Shown piece by piece: positions 13,001 to 24,108 of a stretch of DNA of 64,000 nt. The translations under genes and the position numbers were made by a program. The stretch spans positions 842,383-906,382 of the forward strand of contig NW_006763145.1 of assembly GCF_000264905.1 (NCBI RefSeq). The letters run 5' to 3'. Origin of the DNA: Stereum hirsutum FP-91666 SS1. Lineage: Eukaryota; Basidiomycota; Agaricomycetes; Russulales; Stereaceae. Under the pieces are notes generated by a model that did no database searches, was not told the DNA's origin, and worked only from the letters and a program-made list of their open reading frames with translations. Each line of letters begins with the position of its first letter. Within the stretch, counting starts at the first letter, position 1.

Positions 13001-13241
13001 ACAGTCTCCGGACCTTCCCAAATAGTTCATCGTTGGTGATGCCCTCACGAAACTGTCGCGTACGAGAGCGTGAGATTGGTTCACCGCGTGCGTTTTCGGA
13101 GTCTGAATCCTCAGAGTCGTCGGAATCGATATCGTTGTTCTCGACTGGTACGTAATCGGGGTCTTCGTCGACATCTTCGTCACCGAATAGGTCCACAAAG
13201 TCGTCGAGTGTCGCAGCAGGCATGGTGGCAGGGGAGAGCAA
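10041..13241 (-). CDS. DUF6589 protein, candidate transposase
   Basis: The start is ATG 13241, or 13223 at MPAATLDD. Exon 1 (to about 12550) has an acidic N-terminus and the segment TFFGK-like NDELFGKVRRLLDIMG. The main exon (about 12500-11095) carries the DUF6589 body: SHKWTANAIMDMSD, FIPIIGDQLTRSRLQGL, PIFGWFHLIMALANNLYKQ and FWHHLNEGLYHV. Splicing at about 11090-11035 joins PEEVR to SLVKRHCWVVNRTG, a typical DUF6589 ending. A further exon (about 10870-10041) contains GPNAGIDYMSKTSP and ends in a long Glu/Asp-rich tail. The junction near 12500-12550 is uncertain, with a short intron and a weak donor. DUF6589 is uncharacterised. The GDQ and FGWFH segments resemble the Asp-bearing strands of RNase H-like transposases, and being inside TIRs supports a transposase role; both points are inference. 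Confidence 0.8.
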
Positions 13242-13315
13242 GTTGTAATCAAATTTTATTACTTTAACTACAGTACTGGCTCCTGCCGGGATTGAACTAG
13301 CGAGCTGTCAAGTCA

Positions 13316-13537
13316 ACAGTGTGACATCGACCACCCCCGTCGGATGCGAAATGCACCAGACGTTATAGAGGTGATATGCACGCGAATTTTCTGTACCTGA
13401 CTCCAAAACCGCGCTTGGTTTTTTGGCTTCCGCACTTGCGCTTGGCACGGCAAGTCCGTTTACCCGCCATGCCTACCGCCACACCGCCACCCGTGCGCCG
13501 TGCATCATCACCTCTTTAACGTCTGGACACGAGACTA
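13316..13537 (-). repeat. Right terminal inverted repeat
   Basis: This is the inverted counterpart of 6137-6335. It holds the subterminal motif at 13356-13375 (CCAGACGTTATAGAGGTGAT) and in opposite orientation at 13507-13526 (ATCACCTCTTTAACGTCTGG), 1 and 2 mismatches from the left-end copies. The outermost bases are CGAGACTA at 13530-13537. Confidence 0.85.
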
Positions 13538-13545
13538 CTGGTGGC
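13538..13545. repeat. Right target-site duplication CTGGTGGC
   Basis: This is an exact copy of 6129-6136 immediately outside the right terminus. It defines the right boundary of the element. Confidence 0.85.
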
Positions 13546-13950
13546 TGCCTTTGCCTGTGAAAAATTTCGGAAAAATGGGCCACATGCAATGCACCGTGTT
13601 TTGTACACATCTCAGTGGTCAAAAATGTGTTTGGATTATATTTCCTGGAGGACAGGGCCATTAACCGTGCGTGGAGCATCCCGGTTGCGAAAACGCTCTA
13701 ATGTGGCCCTGGCTGATGTTTATGTGGCGAGAGTGGCGGTTGCCGGATCACGGTCACATGAAGCATTTGATATCGCGACCAATAATTCCTCCGCCTCACC
13801 GTGGACGCGTTCTTCCCGTCCACAACGCCTTCCCTGCCCCTCTTCGATATCCCTGTACGTCCTAGGCCATCGAGAGCCTCCTTCTTGACTACCCTCAGTC
13901 TTATTCCATCTAAGACCCGTTCAAAACTTATTTTTCCGTGGTTAGGGATA

Positions 13951-14364
13951 CTGTACTTTTCCGACCTACTGTTCGTCCCCTGTCCCCCCACCCCACCGAA
14001 CCGAACACTTTTAGGGGGACTGTCCCCCCCCTCACCGCCCCAACGAACAGTTAGGGGGGACATGCTCGTAATTCAGCAAAATTCATAATTATAATGAAAA
14101 TCAACGAACATATTCCGATTGATGTTTTTGCACTGTTTGGGCCGAAATTTGTTGATGATTGTATGCTCTGGCTTACCAAAATCCCTGAGCACTCAGATAT
14201 GAGTGAAAAATCTTCATCCAGTGCCCTGTAGTAATATTTTTGTGGTTAAGACATTGAACAGTGTCCCCTGTCCCCCGGGCTCGACGAACAGGGGGACAGA
14301 TGTGTGGCGCCAGGCCGGCAAACTCCGGGAATTTGAAATCGAACAGTAGGTCGGAAAAGTACAG
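13951..14364. mobile_element. TA-flanked MITE in the Argonaute promoter
   Basis: CTGTACTTTTCCGACCTACT at 13951-13970 is perfectly inverted at the right end, which finishes at 14364, and the pairing continues through GTTCG. TA occurs on both outer sides (13949-13950 and 14365-14366), as in Tc1/mariner-type non-autonomous elements. The interior is rich in C-runs and GAACAG and has no coding capacity. The same terminal core occurs in the element at 57321-57587. The right end lies 27 bp before the first Argonaute ATG. Confidence 0.8.
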
Positions 14365-14391
14365 TATTTTTAGGGCCAAGAAGTGTGAACC

Positions 14392-17300
14392 ATGTCGCAC
14401 CAGTATTCTCCTCCGAGTCACCGTGGACAGTACCGCGGGCAACAGCAACGCGGAGGAAGCTCTCAACAATACAGGGGATCTCAACATCAATCTTTTCCCT
14501 CTCGTCAACAGCAGCGAGGCCCGAGACCAAAGTTCGATGAGGTCCTTCCCGTCAATGTGTTCGTCAATGCGTTCAAGGTCGAAATCGACGATAATCCTGC
14601 ACAGCCTGAATTGGCCGTCTCGGAGTTCTATCAGTATGACGGTGAGCGGTTTTCGATGCTGTAACAAACCTGAAGCCCTGTTTTAATTTCCGGTTACTGC
14701 GCGACCGTTCGTTTTGCGCAAAAGTCGGTACGTACGACTTAACGCCACACTATTTATGGCGGTGAACTAAACAATCTCACGGTATGAGCAGCCATAAGAA
14801 AGAAATCTGAATCCAGTGACGGGGAACGGCCAACGAGCATGCCCCCTCGGAGGGCGTATCAGATCGTCTATAAGGCTCAGACGCAGGTTTACCCGGCACT
14901 GTTCCATGGTAGTGCGTTCGACGGAAAGTCGATACTTTATGCGCCACAAGATATTCTGGGGGGTCAGCCTTCTGGGCAGGTATGCGACTCTTCTACCTCT
15001 ATGCCTTGTTGCCTGGTTTTGGTGAAGAGGCTAAAACTCTTTCTTTGGTATAGTTCCCTGTCGATATGTCGGACAGACCTCCGCAGGCGAATCAGCCTGA
15101 CCGTGGTGTTTACATTATATACATTACCCGGGTTAGCAGTATCGACATCAGGTAAGTATCTTATGAAGGGCTCCTATATGGTCTCCTATCTTCAGCTACT
15201 TAGAAACTTCAAAAAATAACAGGACACTGAAAAGGATTACGAGAGGCGAAGTTGAAGATGCCGGCCAGACGGCCGTTTCTCTCGTCCAAGCTCTCGTCCG
15301 ACAAGCGCCCCTGGTGTATGTTGCCCCTTCTTCTGTTATGTTTGTAATGTAGTAGCTGATGCTTGTATGGAACTATAGACAGACGAATACTTTTACTGCT
15401 CGAGCGGTTTATCAGGCCAACCTTGCGAGGATTAATTTAGGACAAGGTATAGACCTCATGAGAGGGTACTTCCAGTAAGTGCATCACACATCCCTTCTTT
15501 ACGAGATATAACACCTACTTACTATTTATATAAAACTCTCTCTAGGTCTGTCCGAACAGCCCCTGGCCAAATGATCATGTTCGTCTCTTCCCTCTCAACC
15601 ACTACTAACCTCACACCCATGTCCCGTTCTCTCATGCAGCAACGTCGACATCTCCTCCGCATGCGTCTACGCCCCCATCCGCCTCGTAGATTTCGCTCAA
15701 CAATTCCTCAACATGCGCAACACCAACGAACTAATCCAACTCGACGAACGCGATCGCGACTGGAAGATCCTGCGTTCCATCCTCAAGTTCGTCCGTGTGC
15801 ATGTCAATACCACCGTCCGCCGTAGCCCCTCCAATATGAATCAGGATCAGAGGCCTGCGAAACCGATTAAGGATATCGTTCCGAGGGCGGGGCATTACGA
15901 GTTTGTGGTGGGGCAGGATATGTGGACCGTCAGGGTAAGGATTTTATATCTGCGGTTGTGGGATATTTATTCCTCGTGGTTGGATGCGCTAATGTCAGAA
16001 TTGTGGGCTGGTGTGGGGTAGGATCATTATAGGAGAGCGCATGGAGTACATCTTCAACATCCTGACCTGTTTGGAGTGATGATCGGGGACGCGGTGTTTC
16101 CTGCTGAGGATTGCTCGATTCCGCCGGGTCAACTGTTCCGAGTACGTTCTAATATCCCTGAGACTGACATTATCGACGCGAGAAACTTATTTCGATGGTG
16201 GTTGCTATTATACGTATGCAGAAGAGGATCCCGCAGAAGCTGATGACTGCGCTTCATGGGCATACGAGCCAGTCACCCTCCAGACGGCTGCAGGCAATTA
16301 AGGACGGCGTCGCGGGTCAAGTTAGTGGTTATTATCCTTATTTATTTTGTATCTAGATGCTGACGGACTTTGAAACGGTCTATTTTAGTTCTTGAACTAC
16401 AGCGGGAGTACCTGGCTTCGTCAAGCCGGAATTTCGATCGAGCAACAACCACTCGAAATCACAGCCTCGATCCTTCCACAGCCCAAGGTCAGCTTCAAGC
16501 GTATGGAGGGTGGTAACATAATCACAGATGTTATTCGCACGACGGTAAAGATTCTTTACTCTGTTCCTCGCGCTGTCGACTCGTCGCAGACGGTCTCTTA
16601 TTTATCTCCTTCTTGTGGACTTAGGATAAAGCAGATGGCCCTGGTGTGTGGGACGTCATGGGCAAGAAGTTCTTCGAGCCGGCTACCATCAAACTCTGGG
16701 CCGTCGTGAATTTCTCGAAGGCTCATCCGGATCAGGTCATGGCCTTTGCTAAGAACCTCCAGAAGGCCTGCAGGACACTGGGAATGAGTGAGTGTCAAGT
16801 CCTCAGTGTTTCTCCTCGAGGAACAAAAGTGAACCAATTACTTACTCGTTGTTATAGTCGTGGAGGATATTAAAGAGCCGGTTCAGGCTGGAAATGGACA
16901 GATTCCTAAGGTGGTGAGTGTGTCTTTTTATTTCTTAGCTCTGCCACGTTCGATTGCCATGATATGCCGATTTGATGTTTAATGAACGATGGATGTTACC
17001 GAAAGGCTTTGGAAGGTATCGTATCGATCACGGTAAAAGCTCCGGATTTCGTGCTGGTCGTGTTGCCGGACGATGCGGAACCTATACGGAGAGCAGTAAA
17101 GTTCTGGGGAGACATTGAACGTGGCGTTCCGACGCAATGTGTCGTGCGTGTTTTTTCCATTGTTCGATGTATTCTGTATGTGGCTAACGAACTATATATG
17201 ACCCGCTCTGTTGACAGAAAGTCGGCAAGATGATGGGCGCGAGAGATCAGTACTACAACAATGTTGCCATAAAGTGCGCTCACTCCCGTGTTGATATGGG

Positions 17301-18922
17301 ATGAACAAGTCCATTGACATTGCTTCTTTCTCGTAGAATGAACGCCAAGAAAGGAGGCATCAACTGGACCGTGAGGAATCCCGCGCTCGACGATGTCGTC
17401 AGAAGTGGACCTACCATGATCATAGGTCCGTGCATCCCTCGTCCCCACTGCGACGACCCCGCTAATCTGATCTGGACACTATATTATCCCCCAAGGTGCT
17501 GATGTCAGTCATCCGCCACCTCGAGTGTTGAGGCCTTCGATTGCGAGTATCGTGGGCTCGTATGACATCTCGTTCTCCAAGTATGCGTACGGGGTCCGGT
17601 TGCAGAATCCGCGGCAGGAGATCATTGGGGATTTGAAGGAGATGATGCAGGTATGACTTTTTTCCGTGAAGTTCTCTTCTGTGGTTATAAGACTTAGGAA
17701 CACTGATCTGTTGTACTTAGGCCATGCTGCGGATTTTCACCACTGAGGTCACCATAAAGGGCAAGCTACCACCACCGCTCCCTCTCAATATCTTCTACTA
17801 TCGTGATGGAGTCTCCGAAGGGGAGTACGATAACGTACTCGCCACTGAGGCGCGTGCGATACAAGGTAAAAATATGACGGTGTTGTTCGTTCATGGCCCT
17901 GATATGTTTCATTTTCAGAGGCGTGGGATCTGGGCAAGGCACATCGGAAGGACAAGCATGATCCCGCGAAGCTCAATATTGTCTTCATTATTGTGGGCAA
18001 AAGGCAGGATTAGGTTCTACTTCTCCTCGGTGACGCATCTGACAGGTGCTTCTTATTCACTTCACGTTAGACATCATATACGTTTCTTCCCAACTCAGTC
18101 TTCCGACGCAGGAGGGTAAGCAACGGTATAATATATGGCTAACAGGATTTGTGGCTTACTGATCGATGTTGTTGGTCAGGTTGACGGACAGGAGCGGGAA
18201 TGTCGTTTCCGGACTATGCGTCGATACAGCTATCACTACTCCGTCGAGAAAGAGGCAAGATTTCTACCTTCAATCTCAGTGCGGATTGAAAGGCAGTAAG
18301 CCATTCTAAATGTACTTTTATTTAACTACAGAGCTGATAGTTTTTTTTTAGCTAGTCGATCTTCGCACTATATCGTCTTGAGGTCTGCACCTAAACTCAA
18401 CTGCTCTTTAGCTTTACGCCCTCGCCTGATTCTTTGCTTGGCGTAGAAATGACCGTGCTACATGTCAGAAATATTCCATGGGGCTGAAGCAGTACGTATA
18501 TACTTTTTACATTACGGAACAATATAACCAACCACCAAACAGGATCCAAGACTTCTCTTTTGCGCTCTGCTTCAACTATGCTCGCGCCACGAGATCCGTA
18601 TCGATTCCTTCACCCATCTACTGTAAGCCGTCCCTTCTATTACTTTCCTCTCTGACTCTAATTCCTCAAATCCTTATTCTCCTTTACAGACGCAGACGTA
18701 AGTTTCTCCACACACTGCACTTCGATAGACAAACGGAATCCTAGAACTCACGGCACCTTGTTACAGCTACTCTGCACACGCGCCGCGTTTCATTTCGCTG
18801 ATACGGAAGACCCTGACCTGCAAGTCTCTTCGGATGGCAATGACTCGAATGCGACTTTCGATCTCGAAAGATGGAAAGGTATCTTCAGACGGTCGAAGAT
18901 AAGGTCGATGTTTTTTATGTGA
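14392..18922 (+). CDS. Argonaute protein, upstream copy (DEDD-type)
   Basis: This is the small-RNA-guided effector of RNA silencing (quelling, transposon or virus control). The start ATG 14392 gives an RG/Q-rich N-terminus (SHRGQYRGQQQRGG). The gene has roughly 18 short introns. Exon 1 ends YQYD and joins IRKKSESSDGERP across an intron, the usual Argonaute N-domain. Linker and PAZ segments follow (RRAHGVHLQHPDLFGVMIG, SIPPGQLFRKRIPQK). MID and PIWI include PTMIIGADVSHPPPR (first Asp, 17400-17520), LQNPRQEII (Glu finger), FYYRDGVSEGEYD (second Asp) and, across two introns at about 18620-18770, SPIYYADLLCTRA. The fourth tetrad position is therefore Asp, not His. The C-terminus ends RSMFFM with TGA at 18920-18922. 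The full set of domains is present, so it is probably slicer-competent. It is tandem with a second copy downstream; the MITE lies in its immediate promoter or leader. Confidence 0.9.
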
Positions 18923-19871
18923 ACAAGTGTTGGACGTCGATTCAGACCTATCCACGTTTCGAGCTGGGACTTTTGCCGTACTTTCGGCATTCGGTGTATT
19001 CTTATGATGCTCTTTTACGCGGACGGTGGAATGGATGGGACACTCTATTGGATTATTGATCTAGTTGCCTATTATTTTCATGTTTTACGCACGTCGCAGA
19101 CTTGTCTGTGTGGCGTTACTGTAATTATGTACGGCATGTATGCCCGGCACATACCGTCAGGTTCATCAACCTTCTTCGATATCTCACAGCCGCAAGCTTG
19201 CTCGAAGTCTACGCTCTCACCCTAGCTCGATTTCCTCGAACCCTGAACTCCATACGAGTGCATCTATCTCAATCTCTTCGCCCCACTGGCACCCATTCCC
19301 TCAATCGCCGACGTGTAACAATGTTTTCTGAAGTGCGGTGGCGTGGCGGCAGGCCGCTCCATCGACCTCAGGCTGGTTCATATTTGCTGCAGCTCGTGTT
19401 GTGTTTGTGCTCGCTTCCCCTTGGGACTCGTTGTGGAAAACCCCCCAACTCTTCTAACACAACCGTGGCGCCACTCGTTACCCCACGGTAGCCACTGCTC
19501 GGGGGGTAACGCTCGGGGCGACCTCAACGAAGTTGCTCTGACTTGGATCTGGATTGGCTTCGGTTTCAAAGAAAACCTCCGAATGTTGCTGTTTTTGCCA
19601 TTTCACCTTTGAAGATAGGGTATTTACCCGAATATGAAGTGCTGAGGGCTGCAAGAAGGCTGGCCACTGGCAGAGTGGGTGGCGGAAGGCTGCGTCATGG
19701 ATAGATACGATCACGTGCGGTTAATGCGGTATGGCGCGCCACGAAGACGCCGCCGCTGAGACCGTTTCTTGTCTGGTCTTGTTCCCCTCTACCGACATCT
19801 CTGTTCACGCTCGCTCCCTGCGCAATCTTTACGCTACTCACTCTGGTGTACTCGACTTCGTTAGCTTTGAC
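18923..19871. promoter_or_regulatory. Spacer between the two Argonaute genes
   Basis: About 950 bp hold the 3' end of the first Argonaute and the promoter of the second. No supported gene is present. An in-frame upstream ATG at 19731 could extend the second protein by 47 residues, but that stretch has no Argonaute similarity that I can see. Confidence 0.4.
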
Positions 19872-22800
19872 ATGCATAGGACGAAGCCCGTTCCGCCTAC
19901 AACTCAGGCAACCCCTCCGGGAGTACCGATTCAAGTCGTAGTGAATACCTTCAAGGTTCGTTTGAATATCGACCCCAAGACAGGTGCTCAAACGAAATAT
20001 TACCATTACGACGGTGAGCATTCCCGAACCTCATGGTATTCCGACCATCATGATACTGATGAAATAATGTCATCTAATCGGTATACCTCAGTTGGTCAGT
20101 ATCATCTGCATCCTGACTCGGTTGACAACGTGCTTCTCCCTTGTTCATGCGAAGTATCACCGTACATATAGTTATCAAGAAGAAGTCTGGGCCAGATGAT
20201 GGACGAGGCCAAACGACCCTGAACAGTCGCCGTGCCCGCGAGATTATGCATCAGGCTCAGACCGTTGCGTATCCTCACATCTTCCAAGGTCGTCACCCTG
20301 TATTCGACGGCCGCTCGAACATGTACGCCAATTTCGACGTGCTTTCGGGCTCTCCTGGAGCACAGGTCAGTTTACCCCTATCTCTGCAATACTCTCAACA
20401 AATTGTTAATGTCATCAACGATGGCAATCAAGCTCTCTGTAAACATGAGTCGCCAGCCTCGGGCTGATCAGCCAGACAGAGGAGTGTATATAATCACTAT
20501 TACCCCAGTGAATACGATTGATCTGAAGTAAGTTATTGCATCACCTCCCAGATTTACCACCTGAAACATCCTTGTAGTACGTTGGGAGCCATCGTTTATG
20601 GGAAGCAGGGCGGGCCCTCTCAAACCGCCGTCCAACTCGTCCAGGCTCTTGTGAGGCAATCTCCTCTGACGTGAGTCCTGTACTTCTCGTACGTAACCTT
20701 GAATCGTACTAAAGGACGTTCTCACCACTTAGTGCGTCTAATACCTACAATGCCCGGTCGGTTTTCGATGGTACGCAGACTAGGCAACTCGGACAAAACA
20801 GTGGTTTAGAGCTGTGCAGGGGATTCTTCCAGTACGCCACTCTTTTACTTTATTGCTGAACAACTAGTGACAGGCCTTACAATTAGATCTGTTCGTTTGG
20901 CTGACAAACGAATGATTATGTGTGTTACGCTCGTCTCGAGACCCTTACCTCTACAAATAACTTATTTGTTGTCTTTCCCACCCCTCCGTCTAGCAACATC
21001 GACGTTTCCACAACAGCCCTATATGCAGCCCAGGCACTGCCCAATTTCGCTCTCAATTTTACGCATACGAGGAGTGTATCAGAGCTTCTACAGCTCACTC
21101 CCAGAGACCAGAAGTTCAAGATACTTCGCTCTGTTCTTAAGGGTGTGCGGGTAAATGTCACCGTACCAGTTCTCCGTCAGCCCAAGCCAGCCCGGCCCAT
21201 AAAGGATATTATCCTTCGTGCGGGCCATCATGAATTTACTGCTGACTCACAGCATTGGAACGTGAAAGTATGTCCTCTTACGTTCTTGTATCCGTTTTCC
21301 GTGGAATGTTTGGGCGGCTTACATCGTTCTACATCGTAGGACTATTACGACAGGACTCATCGTTATCGCTTGAAATATCCTGATCTCTTCGGTGTAGTAC
21401 TTCAAGGCGGCGCCGTCATACCCGCAGAAATTTGCGACATCGTCCCCGGACAGCTTTTCAAGAGGAAAATACCCGCTGAGCTTATGACCGATGTTCATCG
21501 CTTTGCAAGCAAGCAACCCACGCAGCGCTTGGGAGACATCATCGCTGGTGTACAAGGCCCAGTAAGTCATGTCCTTCACGAGGTCAGCATAAAGCTCAAA
21601 ATTGGGCATACAGTTCCTCAACTACGGGGGCAGCCAGTCTCTGCAACAAGCCGGAATCTCGATCGATACCGCTCCAATGGAACTAATGGGTCGACTGCTT
21701 CCGCCGCCTCAAGTTGTGTTCAAGGAATCTGGGATCGTGAAGGACGAGAGCCAACGCCCACATACCGTATTCGATACCACGGTAGGTGATACGTCGAGAA
21801 GAATGTAGCCCTCATCAATTTGTATTGAGAATTGTTTAACCCTTGCAGAGGTCCGGACATGGCATTTGGAACGTTTTGAACCAACGACTCTTCAAGCCGG
21901 CGAGCTTGACGAAATGGGCTATCGTCAACTTTTCACCGCGTGAGGCTACTGATGCGGGAGTCATCGAGTTCGCGCGTAAGCTTGCGGACGCTTGTGCAAA
22001 CCTTGGTGTGTATTCCGAGTCGCATTAGTCATTTCTTGAAGTTGCTAAATGATGTTTTTCCTCCAGGAATGGGTATGCAATCTATATTGATCACACCTAA
22101 TCATCCAATTCATCTAACTACGTCGTAGCGGTCGGGCCCCCGCTTCCTGGAGTAATTCAAGGTTCTGGACAAGATCCTTCTAGCGTAAGGCCTCCTCTTT
22201 ATCGTCTTCGTCCCAAGTCTTCTGGACGTGTTCTTGTCTACTCCAGGCCCTCAAGCAACTTCAGAGCCAGCTCACTTCGGGCCCCCACGGACTCATAGTA
22301 CTCTTTATCCTCCCCGACAGAGCAGAAGATATCCGCCGTGAGGTGAAGCGCTGGGGAGATGTCACGGTCGGGGTTCCAACACAATGCCTTGTAAGTTAAA
22401 AACTTCGCTGATGTATGTTCGAGATGGGCGCTTAATACCTGCTGTGTTGTATATAGAAAGTCAAGAACATTAGAGGTGCCCAGAGTCAGTACCTCAATAA
22501 TGTTGCCATTAAGTATGTAGTTTTCTCTGAAGTTCAAGTTTGCCCGTATATCAAGACCAAAAACTGATGGACGAATGCATTCATCCCCAAGGATGAACGC
22601 GAAGTTGGGCGGAATCAACTGGATTTCCTCCTCACCATTATTTTCTCTTCTTCTCAAAGAGCCAACCATGATACTGGGTGATTGTTTGTGTTCAAGACTC
22701 TGAACACCCATTAGGGCAATCACTGAGTTCATTTCATCATCCAGGCGCCGATGTTAGTCACTCGTCTCCGGGTCTTGTCCGTCCATCCATTGCGGCGGTA

Positions 22801-24108
22801 GTAGGGACTTTCGACATGGAACTTTGCCGCTATGCGGATGCTACTTCTCTCCAGAACCCTCGACAAGAGACGATCTCTGACCTTCGTGCAATGGTGGGCG
22901 TGAGTACTCTACATCGAATTACGTTCTTATCCTACGCTAATGCAGCCCAATGATCTCTAGGGAATCCTAGTGAGTTTCGCTGAGAGAAATCGCACGTTAC
23001 CATGTAACATCTTCTTCTATCGTGACGGCGTGTCCGAGGGAGAGTACGATAAGATCAAAGCAGAGGAAGGGATTGCCATTGACGGTATGTGTGTCTTCTA
23101 CATGTGCACTTCAAAGCTGTTAAGCTTCTTGGCCATGACCAGCCGCGTACGCGGATTGTCTGGCGAATGTGTCGCTCAAATTCGACGTGAAACCTCTCCC
23201 AAAGCCGCGTGTCATCTTCTTGGTGGTTGGAAAGCGGTAAATTGAACGATTTTAGTACATTTTCTACACAATACTTACTTGTGTTTTTGGTCCCTGATAG
23301 GCATCATATCCGGTTTTTCCCCAGCCAGCGCACTCCCGCTAGGTACGTACTCAATTTATGACCCTCCACACGCTGGGGTCTCGTTGACTGTGAATATAAC
23401 GTCATAGCTACATTGACCGGAGCGGAAACGTCACGGCCGGGTTATGTATCGACGACACCATCACTTCGACGAGGAAGGACATGCCAGACTTCTATCTTCA
23501 GTCTCAACCGGGGCTCAAAGGAAGTAAGTGGTTTCATGCGATCTCTGTCACCTTGTTTTCTGAATTCCTGCTTCTTTTAGCGAGTCGCTCGTCTCACTAC
23601 ATTCTTCTAAGGTTAATGACTGCATCCCAGACCTGTAGACATCGCTAACTATATCCTCTTTTCACATCTTAAGAAATGACCTGAAAGCAACCAAGGACCA
23701 GTATGTCAGCGGTAGCTGTGACAGAGACGCGACTAACAAGCATCTCTCCAGGTTGCAAGAGCTCTCTCATATGTTATGCTACAACTATGCTCGTGCCACC
23801 AGAGCTGTCTCAATTCCTTCGCCCGTGTATTGTGCGTCATTCCACTTGACTTCCGCGAAAATCTCCCTGTAACTGATTGCTTCCACAGATGCTCATGTAA
23901 GTCGTAGAAGCCAGAATTATATAACGATCTTCTCTTAGAAATGGACCTCCAGCTTCTCTGCTCCCGAGCGACATTCTATTTCGCCAACGACCTCAACTTC
24001 TCCGACGCCGGGGGCAGCTCCGATGACGCACCATTCGATCTGAATCGGTGGAAGGCAGGCTTTGGTCGGATCAACGAGGCGATGAAAATGAAGATGTTTT
24101 ATGTTTGA
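19872..24108 (+). CDS. Argonaute protein, downstream copy (DEDH-type)
   Basis: This tandem paralogue of the upstream Argonaute has the same layout and many matching intron positions. The preferred start is ATG 19872 (MHRTKPVPPT), which leads to VVVNTFKVRLNI. YHYD joins VIKKKSGPDDGRG across an intron. Later segments are RRAREIMHQAQTVAYP, PAZ-region HRYRLKYPDLFGVVLQGG, PTMILG joined to ADVSHSSPG (first Asp, about 22670-22760), LQNPRQETI (Glu finger), FFYRDGVSEGEYD (second Asp) and, across introns near 23830-23960, SPVYYAH joined to LLCSRATFYF. The fourth catalytic residue is His. The protein ends KMKMFYV with TGA at 24106-24108. It lacks the RG-rich N-terminus of its neighbour. It is probably catalytically competent, and the divergence between copies suggests an old duplication with specialised roles. 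Confidence 0.9.

Larger units (their letters stand above)
6137..13537. mobile_element. DNA transposon with RecQ-like helicase and DUF6589 protein
   Basis: The 7,401-bp element starts 5'-TAGTCTCG and ends CGAGACTA-3'. Its imperfect inverted repeats span about 200 bp (6137-6335 against 13316-13537), and CTGGTGGC is duplicated outside each end. Inside are only two multi-exon genes: a RecQ-like helicase (+) and a DUF6589 protein (-), with stop codons 19 bp apart. Both read as intact across their exons, so the insertion looks fairly recent and possibly active. The element sits about 250 bp upstream of the NLR start and about 400 bp from the MITE before the Argonaute pair. DUF6589 proteins are abundant in mushroom-forming fungi; I do not know a formal description of this exact helicase + DUF6589 element, so novelty is uncertain. 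It is not a Helitron: there are TIRs, a target duplication and no Rep domain. Confidence 0.85.

Noticed and set aside
13262..13340. tRNA-like sequence on the minus strand (AGTTCAATCCCGGCAGGAGCC)
   Set aside because: It resembles a T-arm and acceptor 3' strand, but the T-stem has a mismatch and no matching 5' acceptor strand or anticodon arm was found. It lies in the DUF6589 leader inside the element and is at best a remnant.
6137..13537. Helitron interpretation, because a helicase is present
   Set aside because: The helicase is RecQ-like rather than Pif1-like, there is no Rep domain, and the element has terminal inverted repeats and a target duplication, which Helitrons lack.
13942..14375. 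TTAGGG at both edges of the first MITE as a 6-bp target duplication or telomere trace
   Set aside because: The sister element at 57321 shares only the TA flank, so TA is the duplication. A single TTAGGG on each side is not a telomeric array, and the two copies are at different distances from the tips.
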